Origin: Prostheceraeus crozeri
Taxonomy: Eukaryota > Platyhelminthes > Polycladida > Euryleptidae
DNA: 64,000 nucleotides
NCBI GenBank assembly: GCA_907163375.1
Contig: CAJQUW010008924.1
Location: forward strand, 124,001-188,000
Direction of reading: 5' to 3'
Shown here: positions 48,280 to 59,071 of the stretch, piece after piece
Numbering within the stretch: the first letter of the stretch is position 1
Layout of the letters: each line of letters opens with the position of its first letter
Program-made: the position numbers and the translations under genes
The notes under the pieces: model-generated
The model's database searches: none
The model's input: only the letters and a program-made list of their open reading frames with translations
What the model was told of the DNA's origin: nothing

Positions 48280-48860
48280 TTCATTCCTTTGACATCCAAC
48301 TTGTTTCATTCTACTTATAACGGGGCGTCATGTCGGTAGTATTTAAATTGGCAAAAATTTAGCTTTTCAAAACTGCTCAAATAATTTTTTGGACCGCTGG
48401 AACGTAATCTCCGCAAAAAACTGAATCTCTTCATATAAAAATTTTCACTGTATACAGACACTTTTTTGAGTCGACACTCTACCTATACTTTACTCTATGG
48501 TTGTCTGTGATATGATCGCGCTTAAGAAAATACCCTTGAGGTTGAGCATGAAAGTAGGAACCCATCGAATTGCAAATTTAACAAACATTATCTCTCCAAG
48601 GCTGTCTGACACTAAGAATCTGTAATATACCATCATTCTCTCTGCATTACTATCATGACTATTCAATTCCGTGGTAATTTCCTCAAAACTGCAAAACTTT
48701 GCGTATCTCACATTTTGGTAACAATACCCAATTGAATTCACCTCGAGTTCATTTAATAGAATCGAAAGTGTATACATACTGGGGATTCAATAAATGCTGA
48801 GTTACACACTCTACCTAATACAAGTATACTTAACTTACTCTATGTTCTATGCTAAAACAA
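48280..48860 (-). repeat. Interspersed repeat, copy C, uninterrupted
   Basis: Contains in sequence both parts of copy A (38935-39354 and 43214-43395), without the 3.86 kb insertion. Near-direct repeats of ATAGAGTA with GGTAGAGTGT lie near both ends of its left part (about 48840 and 48475). No coding frame. Confidence 0.8.
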
Positions 48861-49847
48861 GACACTGAGGAACCTAATTAAAATCAGTAAATTTCATGAA
48901 TTCAAAATTGCGTCCATCACTTTCTTTTGCCTTTATGTCTTATGATAATAATTCACTATCACATACTTTCTGAGTTATTCGAAAACTGACCATCGGAGCA
49001 AATATAAATCACCCATGCACAGAAATTGCACCCGAAAGATGCGTGGGTGTGCTTTGGAAAGTTCAAATTGGCCTACATCTGCTTCCATAAAAACAATCGC
49101 AAAAGTATCATCGGTATCCCTTGAACAGCAGAAAAATTTCGATCTACTAAATTTCTTTTTTTAAAAAATCTACATTTACAGTAAGTTAGAAAAATATTGC
49201 TAGAAAAATCGATTATGTCTACGATATAATTTCAAAAGCAGGTATAGTTAGCTTCGAAATTGAATTCATCGCATCAAACAAATTTTCTCCCGATTTAATT
49301 TGTTTATGTTGAGATTTGATCGATGACTTATCGAGATGACAAATTTCAGATATCATCATATCAGTCCAAATAATTATCATCATCTCAAAAAATTTAGTCG
49401 ATCAGATGCACAAAGAGTCCACCCTGATTGTCAGATAATTTTTAAGGAAATTTCACTGGGCAACATTATGCAATGCAAAATACATGTACATGTTAGTGCC
49501 GTATGACGGACTCTACTAGATTTGTTCTCTTTTTCCCAGCCTAAAGGCCTAGCAGCTGTATCCTGTCTGGTGTAAGCCTACATGAAATGCTATTAATTAA
49601 AACTGGTAAATAAAAATTTGATTTTTTCAATATCCTTTGTTGAAACACGCATATTATGTTGCATATCAATTCATTAGCAAAAATACTTTTCAGATGATGG
49701 CCTAGAGTTCTGACTGTCACACTCAAAAAAAACTCCCTAAAAATACGCGATTCATGTACAAGTCAGAAGTCTTCCGTTCCCGCGCTCTTTCTTCTGAAGG
49801 AATTTTGCCACCGCAAGTCGTGGATCAAAGGTTGCCGTTCCAAAATC
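48861..49847. other. Spacer, nothing recognised
   Basis: AT-rich. No repeat ends, RNA or gene supported. Confidence 0.3.
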
Positions 49848-49855
49848 ATTTATGG

Positions 49856-50594
49856 CAGGGGTGCGGAGTCGGAGTTACGTCGGCCTATAACTAGACCCGA
49901 CGTAAAAAACCAAAGTGAGTATGTAAAAAACAAACAAATGACCTATTCTCGTGCATACCTGTCACTGTCAACTTTCTCTGTTAGACAAAAGTACAGAGAC
50001 AGCAGCAAAGCTTATACAATGTAATAGTTGAGGGAATGAACCGTGAAAGTGAAAAAATGGATTGTCTTTTCACTCGGTGATTTAGTAGAGAAGACAGGCC
50101 TTCCTAGCCTCGATCACCCTTGCACACCAAAGGTCACATCGGAGACAAAAATGAGATATTATAGTTTGTTTGAGAAGATTGCCTTTTACCCTCACGTTAA
50201 TCGTGTGTGATGGCTCCTCTAAAGCGCATATTGAAATCGAAAGTGCAGTCATATTTTTGAAGAAGGGGGGTTTTGCCTGCCTGGTAGAGACTGAAGAAAA
50301 ACCGTGTGAAGCACACATAAGCACGATGGGAGGAGCCGAGTCGCATGCACCCAACTTAAAGCGACATTTGACAAATTTCATCGAAAATGATTGATAATTG
50401 ATACAGGAATGATTACTAAACATAAGCTCAGGTAAGCCTATAATGAACTATGCTGTAGGTTACCAGTTTCTTCAAAAAACTTAGGCTATATATGCTTGCC
50501 ACCCGGAGTCGGAGTCGGACTCCTATCAAAAGCCGAAGTCCTATCAACCTCCGGAGTCGGAGTCCTATCAAAATGATAGGACTCCGCATCCCTG
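49856..50594. mobile_element. hAT MITE, 739 bp, perfect 8-bp duplication
   Basis: The left end is CAGGGGTGCGGAGTCGGAG and the right end is the inverse of CAGGGATGCGGAGTCCTATC. ATTTATGG flanks both sides (49848-49855 and 50595-50602). GGAGTCGGAGTC words are tandem near the right end (50506-50570). There is no transposase, so it is a non-autonomous element of a hAT family widespread in animals. Confidence 0.9.
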
Positions 50595-50602
50595 ATTTAT
50601 GG

Positions 50603-51123
50603 CGATGGCATTTGCAGTTCAAGTTATCTCGCAGAAGTCGTGAATTGTTTATAAATTTTAAAGATTTTATGGCATCATGCAGCTCTCTCCGGTCCGCAGC
50701 AGTGTGGGCATAGTGCAATGTATGACTGCACTAGTTTGGAGAAGAAAGTGTCTTTTTTGGATATTTGCAGGAGGTAGTACAGTCTTGATGTACCATCGTA
50801 ATAACTTGAAGGTATCCACTGCTTGTGTATTTGCTGCAAACATGTCTTTTCCTCTGTTCTGTTTGATCAAGGCCACAAGGTGCTTCAAACGGAGGAGAGT
50901 CAAATATTTAATAAGACAAAAGTAAATGTATTCTCTCTATGCATGTCTCCAATTTCATAATTCCAGAAAATAGAGATTTGCAGCAGAATGCATTCATGCT
51001 CACTTATTCATTTTTTACTGTAGATTTGATTGTACATGTACTACAACATTGCGCATTTACACAATAAATTTCATTTGCCAATAGCCTACATGCACATAAC
51101 ACCATAAACCACAAATACATATA
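50603..51123. other. No gene supported
   Basis: Open frames on both strands at 50667-50925 overlap each other and have no domain or splice support. Confidence 0.3.
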
Positions 51124-51355
51124 TACCGGCGCTGTGGCCTTGTGGTAGAGTGTTCGCTCTGAGTCCGGGAGACCTTGGTTCAAATCTTGGTCGGGTCAAA
51201 CCTAAGACTTTCAAATAGGTACACTCTGCATTCTTGCTAAACACTCAGCACGAAAAAGAATGAGAGTGGTAAATGACAACTCTGCCACATGGAAGAAAGG
51301 CTCCGTGCCTAATGTGCTTCCGAGTATAAACAACGTTCATTTATTTATTTACATG
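51124..51355 (+). repeat. tRNA-derived SINE
   Basis: The head resembles a tRNA: CTTGTGGTAGAGTGTTCGCT as A box (about 51140-51159) and GGTTCAAATCTTGG as B box (51177-51190), preceded by GCGCTGTGG. An unrelated body of about 150 bp follows, ending with a CATTTATTTATTTA tail at 51338-51352. The intact A and B boxes at correct spacing suggest that it was transcribed by RNA polymerase III in the recent past. It is not a tRNA gene: the acceptor stem does not pair and there is a long unrelated body. Confidence 0.75.
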
Positions 51356-51670
51356 ACAATATAACAAAAACATAAGCTTGAATTTACACATGCCTGCAAC
51401 ATGCAATGAGGATCCATGCATAATGTCTGTATATGTTGCATGCTTGGTGCTTTGTATACAATCTATGGTAAATCATAGAAGGAGCAGTGACCACGAAGAT
51501 CTACAATCATGATGTTCAATCCCCTAAAACCTTAAAAGAAATTGGGATTAACGGCAAACAGTTATCACTCTCGACATCATTTAAGCGACACTTTCGACAA
51601 CATTTCTTTTAATCGACACTTCCATTTAAGCAAGAATTCTGTTTGATAAGATAAGGAGCCCAAACTTTTT

Positions 51671-52303
51671 GTGCAGGAAAAGACGACCATGTTGTCAATC
51701 GATTTCGAGTTTATTAAAAACTCATCTTCAGGACAATACAATCAAAGGAAACAAAGGGTTATATACAAACTGCATGGTCACAACACAACTCACTTAAGAT
51801 AGTTGGAAAAAAAGCTAAAATTAGAACATGTGCAGCGGAATTGATGAACAGTTCTCATTAATTAGGTGGGCACTGGTTGATTTGATGCACAGTGTTTCAG
51901 CGATGCGAGTGTGAGCTGTTTTAAAGATGACCTTGAAGTCCATTAAGCTTGCCTCATGCGGGTGGTGGGTGATTTCAGTTGGCGTAGGCTTGCCTTTCAA
52001 ATGTTCTGTCACTCTCGTAGACAGATGTCTCCGTGTCTCACCTATATAACAGTTTGAGCACTGTCGACATTTAAACTCATAGACTATGTTCGATGATAAA
52101 CACGGAGAATGTTTGTTGGGAAAAATACTAGCGGTCTTAAATGTTTTAAATGCAACCTGCAATTTATAATCAGTTTTATCTAACATAGAATTAATAACTT
52201 GAACAGATCGAAATCGATTGACAACATGGTCGTCTTTTCCTGCACAAGAATTCTGTTGTGTCTGATTCTCCAACAAAATGATTTTTACCATCATTCTATT
52301 CAC
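51671..52303 (-). mobile_element. Penelope-like retroelement fragment with GIY-YIG endonuclease
   Basis: The minus-strand coding part carries a GIY-YIG-type endonuclease region: IVYEFKCRQCSNCYIGETRR then STRVTEHLKG. This domain lies C-terminal to the reverse transcriptase in Penelope-like elements. The reverse transcriptase itself is absent, so this is a 5'-truncated copy. A 38-bp segment (GTGCAGGAAAAGACGACC onward) occurs in inverted orientation at 51671-51708 and 52208-52245, bracketing the fragment. A hammerhead-like core lies at 51703-51731. Confidence 0.8.
51703..51731 (-). ncRNA. Hammerhead-ribozyme-like core of the Penelope-like element
   Basis: On the minus strand CTGAAGA (51731-51725) fits the CUGANGA core box and GAAA (51706-51703) the second core box. 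They are separated by a six-base-pair stem, GAGTTT with AAACTC. Penelope-like elements are known to carry hammerheads in their terminal regions. Stems I and III could not be verified by eye, so activity is unproven. Confidence 0.5.
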
Positions 52304-52518
52304 GTTATTGAAATAGCAAGATTCTACAAAATCAGAGAATTTTGATTTAAAGGCAAACTATTGGAAAATCGAAGTTTTCAGACTATCGAATTCCATTTTC
52401 CCTTTACTCATATAACTACTCATTTGCGCTGAAAAACATTTATTGACACAATATCAATTGTTCAACATTAGGTCGATTCAATCCACTTCCTTCGCATAAT
52501 GTATTTCTGTCTGAAGAC
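52304..52518. promoter_or_regulatory. Presumed promoter and 5' leader of the secreted-protein gene
   Basis: About 215 bp between the Penelope-like fragment and the ATG at 52519. A TCATATAAC word near 52408 is weakly TATA-like. No strong element is visible; the call rests on position only. Confidence 0.25.
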
Positions 52519-53613
52519 ATGAGGACGCTCACAACAATTTACACTATTTTGGTCATCGTCGATCTTACTCAACGATCTTGCGCAAATCTTGCTTTGGAGA
52601 TGCCTAAAGAAGTTGGTGAACAGAATTCTGGTCGACGTGGGAAAATCGATTCTGAACAATCTTCAGATGATAAAGTGAGCCACGCTAAAGCCGCTGCAGG
52701 AGGTGGCATTCAAGAAGCAGAAACTGCGCTGTCAGAAGAAAAGCAAGTGTATACAAACGCCGAAACAAAGAATGAAGAAACTGAAGAAAAACAAGAGGAA
52801 GATGAGGAGTCAACTGAAGAGAAAGAAGAAGAAGAAGAAGGGGAAGAAGAAGACGAAGAAGAAGACGAAGAAGAGGAGGAGGAAGAAGAAGAAGAAAAAG
52901 AAGACGAAGAAGGAAAAGGTTTGGAGAAACAGTACAGGAATCAGCCGAAATACCTTTTAATTCAGAATCAAAGGAATGGCAGACAAGTGCATAATGGAGA
53001 GAAACCACGGAACCAGGAAGTTGATCAAGGCCAAGATCAGAATTTCAAGAACCCAGAAAAGGGAGAGGAAAGCGAACACGATCAAAATCGTCAAGAACAA
53101 GGTGACAAGGAGAATCGAAGAGAAAGTACTCAGGAATCTAGCCAAAAAGATTACAAGAAGCTAACGGGTCAGACTAAGGATGCAAGGACACCAGGCAATC
53201 AAAAGAAAATTAAAAGCCCTGATCAGGAAGTCAGAGATCAAGGCTCCAAGGGGAACAACGACCGTGTCAATCAAGAAACTGAAAGAAAAGACAACCTCCG
53301 GGAGGGTAATGAGGATGGTAACCAGGGTCCAGGATATCCAAGTGACCAGGAAAGTAAAAGGCTCCCAAATCAGGAAAGCAGTGATTCAGGAATTCACGAC
53401 AACAATGAATCTGTCAATCGAGAAACTGAAAGCAAGGATATTCTGGAGTATAATGAACACCGCAATCAAGAAACCAATGAACGTGGTATTCAGGAAAACA
53501 GTGGAGACCGTGAACAGGAAGAAAGAGATATTGTTTCAATTGCTGGCCAACCAGATAAACCTGAATCAGACAGAGATCAGTCTGTCAAGCCTCTTCTGAG
53601 CAGGAAAACATGA
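52519..53613 (+). CDS. Secreted Glu-rich, intrinsically disordered protein (364 aa), single exon
   Basis: An uninterrupted 364-codon frame. Residues 1-22 (MRTLTTIYTILVIV, then DLTQRSCA) look like a signal peptide with cleavage near A22. Residues 85-133 are a nearly pure Glu/Asp run, and the rest is rich in Gln, Asn, Glu, Lys and Ser with almost no hydrophobics or Cys. The C-terminal half contains imperfect repeats such as VNQETERKD / VNRETESKD and SDSGIHDNN. No transmembrane segment or known domain. Family unknown: it could be an extracellular acidic matrix or mineral-binding type protein, but that is inference from composition only. The start is the first ATG and directly provides the signal peptide. 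A poly(A) signal lies 363 nt after the stop. It is the longest intact host-like gene in the window. Confidence 0.7.
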   Translation: MRTLTTIYTILVIVDLTQRSCANLALEMPKEVGEQNSGRRGKIDSEQSSDDKVSHAKAAAGGGIQEAETALSEEKQVYTNAETKNEETEEKQEEDEESTEEKEEEEEGEEEDEEEDEEEEEEEEEEKEDEEGKGLEKQYRNQPKYLLIQNQRNGRQVHNGEKPRNQEVDQGQDQNFKNPEKGEESEHDQNRQEQGDKENRRESTQESSQKDYKKLTGQTKDARTPGNQKKIKSPDQEVRDQGSKGNNDRVNQETERKDNLREGNEDGNQGPGYPSDQESKRLPNQESSDSGIHDNNESVNRETESKDILEYNEHRNQETNERGIQENSGDREQEERDIVSIAGQPDKPESDRDQSVKPLLSRKT

Positions 53614-53975
53614 ATTTATGAACGGAAATCCTTCAGAGTTAGTTTTCAATGTGATATGAAAACATCTTTAGTGTGACAGATATTGAAAATAGTGAAAATG
53701 GACGATAAATTGTTTCTGATTATCTAGAATAGGAGCTGATCTTGATTTTAAGATGCTGATGCCTTGTGTTGATAAGGACAATGACATGTCTCATAATCTA
53801 CGTGATTTCAGAGTAATGCGGTGTAGGGGTGAGCATCTGCGTTCATTTTCTTTCAATTATCAATTATGCTTTTCATAATCTTGAAACTACATTGAAATGC
53901 CACAGTGAAATGCTTCTCACTTTGTGATTCGCTGTTTGGAATTTTGGTAGCACACTCTCGATCTCTGTGTTTTCA

Positions 53976-53981
53976 AATAAA
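53976..53981 (+). terminator. Poly(A) signal AATAAA of the secreted-protein gene
   Basis: Canonical hexamer about 363 nt downstream of the stop codon at 53613, in a T-rich setting. It would give a 3' untranslated region of ordinary length. Confidence 0.5.
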
Positions 53982-55143
53982 TAATACGTCTCATTATGAG
54001 AATGCTTTGTTTTGCACTTGTGTCGTAATGCGATTTGCAAAATAGACATGGAATATCTGAGGATAGAGAATATCAGTCAGTCACGCCTCTCTAGTCTGTA
54101 ATTCACATCTCTCTCAACATCGACGCAAATCTTCGCAAATCGTTGCAGCCATAACCGGGGAAATTTGAAATGCAGAATTGCCATATTAAGTGAAACTTCG
54201 GTGTATTTCATTAAATACTTCTCCTGACACACTGCTGACATGTCGTCTAAGTTAGTGGGCCTGTAATAGCAATGTAAATACAATAGGAAAATGAATAATA
54301 ATAATAATAAATAATAAATAATAATAATAATAAATGACATTCGCTCCGAGAACTAGATGAAATTGCACGATCTGATCAAGACTATGATGAAAGCAATGAA
54401 AATGCCACACTTTTGTTGCGAAGGTTTTAGTGATTATCGTAATCCAGACTTCCGAATGACGACAACAGCCGAAAAGCCGGTTGGAAATACGTGCTTCTTT
54501 AGCTTCATGAAATATCCATAATTTTTCTGATTTGGCAGCACAAAATACAATACTAATATACTACTGTCAAAATATGTTCAGCACAAAACTTGCATAAATT
54601 GTGATGCTAGAAATAAATCCTAGAATTATGGAGTCATAATTCTCTACACTTAAGTCGAAATTTATGTATTCTAAATTTAATGTAAACACTTATAAATATT
54701 CATTCATCATATAAGTTTCAATTCATTGTAAATGCTTATTTGACAATTTGAAAATTGATATTGCAAAAATGGCCAAGGTCAGCGTTAGCCAGCGTTCAAT
54801 TTTGGCCATCTGTCAGCACATGCAAGTCCAATGGGGAAGAAGAATTCAGTCTCCGGCAGAGGTGACAATTGTTTCTGGGTCTTCTCTGATTAAGTACCTA
54901 GTCAATAGCCAAAAAGATTTCGGCTTGGAATGTCATGCCCCTTCTATTAAGCTAAACAGATTTAAGTCTGGCTAGCTAATATTGATATCTCAATATTGAC
55001 AAATAGGCCCACAACATGCTAATAAATTCATCTCATAAGCCTACATAATCGATTAGCAGTGGTTGCTGGTCTGATGATAAGGCACATCATGCGCATGATT
55101 GGAAAAGACCTAAATTTCATATCAATATGCATGGAAGAAAATG
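53982..55143. other. Spacer with AAT microsatellite
   Basis: An interrupted (AAT)n microsatellite lies at 54292-54335. A 75-codon plus frame at 54748-54975 has no recognised domain. Nothing else is supported. Confidence 0.4.
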
Positions 55144-55706
55144 TAATAATAATAATAATAATAATAATGTAGCTTTATTCGTACTTCACAACCGGTGGTT
55201 ATTCAGAAGTAGCGTTACACAAATCATTTATAAAATACATCAGAAGTAGAATCAGATAGAAGTCAGGCAAAGCGAATAAAAGAATTTTGGAAGCGCATTG
55301 TTCTTGATCTGAGTTTCCTGTTCCGACTACCAAGTCTTTCACTATGTCGAGTTTCTTCGCTATCGTGAATAAGATGTAATGGGTGTTCCTCATCTTCTGC
55401 CTTTAATGCTAATTGCTCGGCCGTTCGCAAACAGAAGCTGGTAATATCCTCTGAACAGCTAAAACCGAACAACTTGCACAATCGCTTTTCAAGGCTAGCA
55501 ATAAGTCTGAATCTCGAGGCAGTGATGTTGCACCACGCGGGATAAGCATATGTCAGGATAGATCTTATCATGGTCACGTACACGGTTCGGAGCAATTGGT
55601 GGTTATTTGGCGAAATTTGCTTTAGGCAGTGTAGTAGATAAATTCGGTATGATCGGAGAACAATGAAAAATTCAATTTTTACCGAAAACATCAATCTGCT
55701 TCCCAT
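55144..55706 (-). mobile_element. 5'-truncated LINE (CR1/Jockey group), C-terminal part
   Basis: Minus-strand frame of 147 codons (55706-55263) with RSYRIYLLHCLKQISP, VYVTMIRSILTYAYPAWCNI and SLEKRLCKLFG. This is the region after the reverse transcriptase catalytic core in CR1/Jockey-type LINEs. The 3' end reads GAATAAAGCTACATT followed by (ATT)n (55144-55168 on plus as TAA units), like the LINE ending at 38520. The start is replaced by the interspersed repeat copy at about 55660-55810. Confidence 0.78.
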
Positions 55707-55810
55707 TGGATTTAAATTGCGTTTTCCTTGACCCTGTTTGACTGTAAAAGGAACTGGCTACAAGTCGACAGACGCACAGATTCGTGATAGAGTGTACATC
55801 GTTAAGTGAA
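55655..55810 (+). repeat. Interspersed repeat family copy, diverged
   Basis: Related to 26246-26514 and 63194-63463: it shares TCAATCTGC-TCCCATTGGAT followed by a CCTTGACCCTGT-type phrase and GACGCACAGATTCG. It overlaps the start of the minus-strand LINE fragment, so the join between them is not resolved. Confidence 0.6.
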
Positions 55811-55869
55811 AACGGACGCAAATTGTTGATGCGACTGACGTTTCGTCTGCCTGGCTTTTTCGATGCCAA

Positions 55870-56899
55870 ATGATAAGTAAAGAAATTGGTGCAGTCTATT
55901 CAACATGAACATCAGTTTACACAACATAATAATCGCAGTCGAAGTGATTGAAGGACACTAGATGACGATGAAATCAATGGAATGATTCATACAACAGAAC
56001 ATTTAATGTCTTTGACTGTAGGCCTACACAACAAAGGGATTAGTGAACTAAACAGCAATAGTTCTGTCGTAAAGAAATTTGAAATCATTGATTAAAAAAC
56101 TCAAATGATTGACATACTTGATATGCTATGAAAAAAAAATTTTGGAAACAAATAAAACAGAGCAGTGATAAATAATAAACATGCACATTGCACATAGGAA
56201 ATTAAACAAATGACCATGTCAATAAAAAGCCTAAAATTATATACAAAAATGTTGAAGGAAATTAATAATCAAATGGCAAATAAATAGAAAATCTATTTAT
56301 TTATTCTGGACATTTATATTGCGCTGTACCCAAGTGGCTCACAGCGCAGAGAACACTGCTAACAATAACAAACAACAGAAATTGAAAGTCACGTTAAGGC
56401 ATTTGACAAAAGGGAAATTTCTAACAGGCGTTCATGAGAATTGAGTGAGTGAGCACTATGAATTGTCTGAGTACAATTAGAATTACATGGGGAAAAGCAT
56501 AAACAACAAGGTGAATGAAAATAATTTATATGTTTAGCGGGACTTGCAGAAAAGCGAAAGAGTGATACGAATTAAAAGTAAATTTAAAGACAGAGCAAGC
56601 ATCACCAATATAAAAAAGACAATGCTAAAAAATTAACCAAACAGCTCTGGGAAAAATACATGAAAAATTCTCTTGACCATTACACTCCTTCATCAGTTGA
56701 CGATGAGCGATTTTGCTAGTGTAATTGGATTCTAAAAATCAATCATTTGTGATAAAAAAGCAAACCATCATGAAGAGCAAATCAGGTAAATGAAACATTT
56801 TGATTTGGAATATTTTCAAAATGCTGGACAACTGAGCTGGACTCATCATTATGCAGATTTGTATGTTTTAGGAAAGGTGCGTCCATCACTGCTGCCCTT
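55870..56899. other. Spacer, nothing recognised
   Basis: AT-rich. The phrase TTGCGCTGTACCCAAGTGGCTCA near 56318-56341 resembles the terminal part of a short repeat, but no second end was found. Confidence 0.3.
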
Positions 56900-58400
56900 G
56901 GTTGATTGACTGACGCACTATTTCGTGCATTTGATGAAAAGCAAAATTTTGAGTGTGCTCTGTTAAATTTAATTTAACTTCAGCTTTCGATCGTGCAATA
57001 CACAGCGTTATTCTAGAAAAGCTTCACCGTTTGAAGTTTTCCGTTGAATATGTATTTTGGATGAAATGTGGTGTTCCTCAGGGATCCGTGTTAGGAACAT
57101 TACTTTCTTGTTTGTATGTTAACGACCCTTTTACATGTAAATGTAACATTATGACTACATAAGCATTTTTATTCCATTGCCAAACGATGATCATGATTCA
57201 AATGTGCAACTCTGGTACCCGAGCACCTCCTTTTTGGATTTGAACACTGGGAAATCAAAAGTCATGACTGATTCTCGACATCCTGTAGCTTTTGACACTG
57301 TACCTTCCATCATCCATGCTAGAGTGACAACATGCCTATCTTCGAACGTAGTCTAGTAGGCATTTACATTCGGCATTTGAAAAGTTTGCCTCTGGTGCCT
57401 ATGTTGCATGATGCATATTTAATAATTATTGACTCAGCTCTATAATGCATCTCCAATTTTTGCTGGTCTCCCTCAAAAGGACAATCATGTGCTTTACAAT
57501 ATGCAAAAGCGTGCACATCGGATGATGTATAATGGTGTGTCAGAAGGCCAGGTGAAACTTTCGATTAGATTTGACAAATCGGTTTCAACAAGCTCGTTCT
57601 GATAAAGCCGTTTTGTTAAATCGCAGCAATATTAAAGCGGATTACTGTAAGCTCATGCTTGACTGCATGTAGATTTAGATTAATTAAATCGATTTTAATA
57701 AAACGTCCGTTTTGTTAAACAAAACCATTTTTAAGCGGTCTCATGCAAATCCAAAGTTTGACCTCGACGTTTTAATAGCATAATCGGTTTTGTTAAAGCG
57801 ATCTTAGATCAATTAGTTTTATCAAAACCAAGAACTTCATCAAATCGATACAGATTTGTTAAACGATCACAAGTGAATGGCATTGACAACTTCACGTCAT
57901 ACAAAGCAATGTGAGATTTGTTAAACCACTAGGTGGTTAAATAGCGCAAATCGAAGAGAGAGGTCAGAAACCCGATTAAACATGTCTGCGAACTTATTAG
58001 CTGCAGCAGGAATTGTAAGGACTCATGGTCCAAGCAACAACGTGTAAAAGCCCTGTCTTCATTAGATACAGACTATTCGTTGACATACCGTCTATCGAAA
58101 GGAGACATAGACCTAGTCTTTGGATACTGTTAAATCCTATCTTTGACCTCAACAAGTTTTAGCTTTGACAAGGCCATTTATATGTACCAGACAGTTTCAT
58201 CAAGTCGTAATATCATGATCGAGTGTCGAAATTGCGGTTAAAACGCGATTAAATGCTTGGATGGTTTAATAAATAGAGTCGTTTTATTCAGACAAAACGG
58301 ATTTGTTTAATCTAATCGAAAGTTTGACCTGGCATAGAGTATGACAAATGTTCCAGCAAGCTGGAGGCCAGAAGGATAGTTTTATCTCTCAAGCTGTTCC
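56900..58400 (+). mobile_element. Decayed LINE reverse transcriptase fragment
   Basis: FNLTSAFDRAIHSVILEKLH at about 56962 and WMKCGVPQGSVLGTLLSCLY at about 57059 are the first catalytic-aspartate region and the GVPQGSVLGP box of LINE reverse transcriptases. A C-terminal phrase LYNASIFAGLPQKDNHVLYN (about 57440) follows after frame changes. The FADD box is not found in between, so there are deletions and many stops. Sequence after 57547 is displaced by the TIR element at 57548-58332. Confidence 0.65.
57548..58332. mobile_element. Non-autonomous TIR element, about 785 bp
   Basis: The left end CCAGGTGAAACTTTCGATTA is mirrored at the right by the inverse of CCAGGTCAAACTTTCGATTA. Inverted similarity extends about 38 bp, to ACAAATC. 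The interior is filled with TTTTGTTAAA(T)CG-type words (57603, 57710, 57790, 57855 and others). No clear target duplication and no coding sequence; superfamily not assigned. It is inserted in the LINE fragment. Confidence 0.75.
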
Positions 58401-59071
58401 AACAAATAGAAAGTGACATCATGATATCTACATTATTCTGATTTTGCTTATTTATTAGTTTTCATTCCTACCAACAAGCGCTTTCCTATCCTATGTTGTC
58501 TAATGCTGTTCAGAAGTTCTTTGTTTCATAAATCTAGAAGTCTCTCTGATGTAAATCTTTAAACACACATTACAGACAATTTGATAAATCATACTTTTTA
58601 AACTGGTATTCATGTTGTAAATATTCTGCACCAGATTCTTCACCTGTCATTTGACATCGCAAAGACCGACGAGTGCAACGATTGCCGCATCATGTAATGT
58701 AATCTGCAGTATCAGTTGAAGTATTTTTTCAGATGATATCCAGAAATGTGGAGAAAGCTCAACATCTTCATTCTGTGAAAGTCTCAGTTTCTGCCTCGTT
58801 CCTTGCAGAAAATCTCTTCTGGTAGCAGGACTAATCAAAATACAAAGCTTCATCAAAGTGTCAGATAATCAGTTGGATGTTTTTCACTGCTTTCCTCTAC
58901 CGATAAAGATATCCTTATGGCTAAATACCACAACGCTAGCGATGACCAAGAGTTGACGTGCTGAACTAAAACGGGCATACCTCAGGTAACAGCAACTCTT
59001 TACGGAGAACAGAAGAATGCTGTTTCTCTTGGTTTTGCACAATACATAAGGAAAAATGACTCTCATTGAAG
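58333..59071. other. No gene supported
   Basis: After a short LINE remainder the sequence is AT-rich. The minus frame at 58856-58647 (RRDFLQGTRQKLRLSQNE and onward) has no domain or splice support. Confidence 0.3.

Noticed and set aside
50667-50925. Overlapping open frames on both strands
   Set aside because: Neither has a domain or splice support and each is the shadow of the other.
51127-51200. Apparent tRNA gene
   Set aside because: A and B boxes are good, but the acceptor arms do not pair and an unrelated body with an ATTT-type tail follows, so it is a SINE head.
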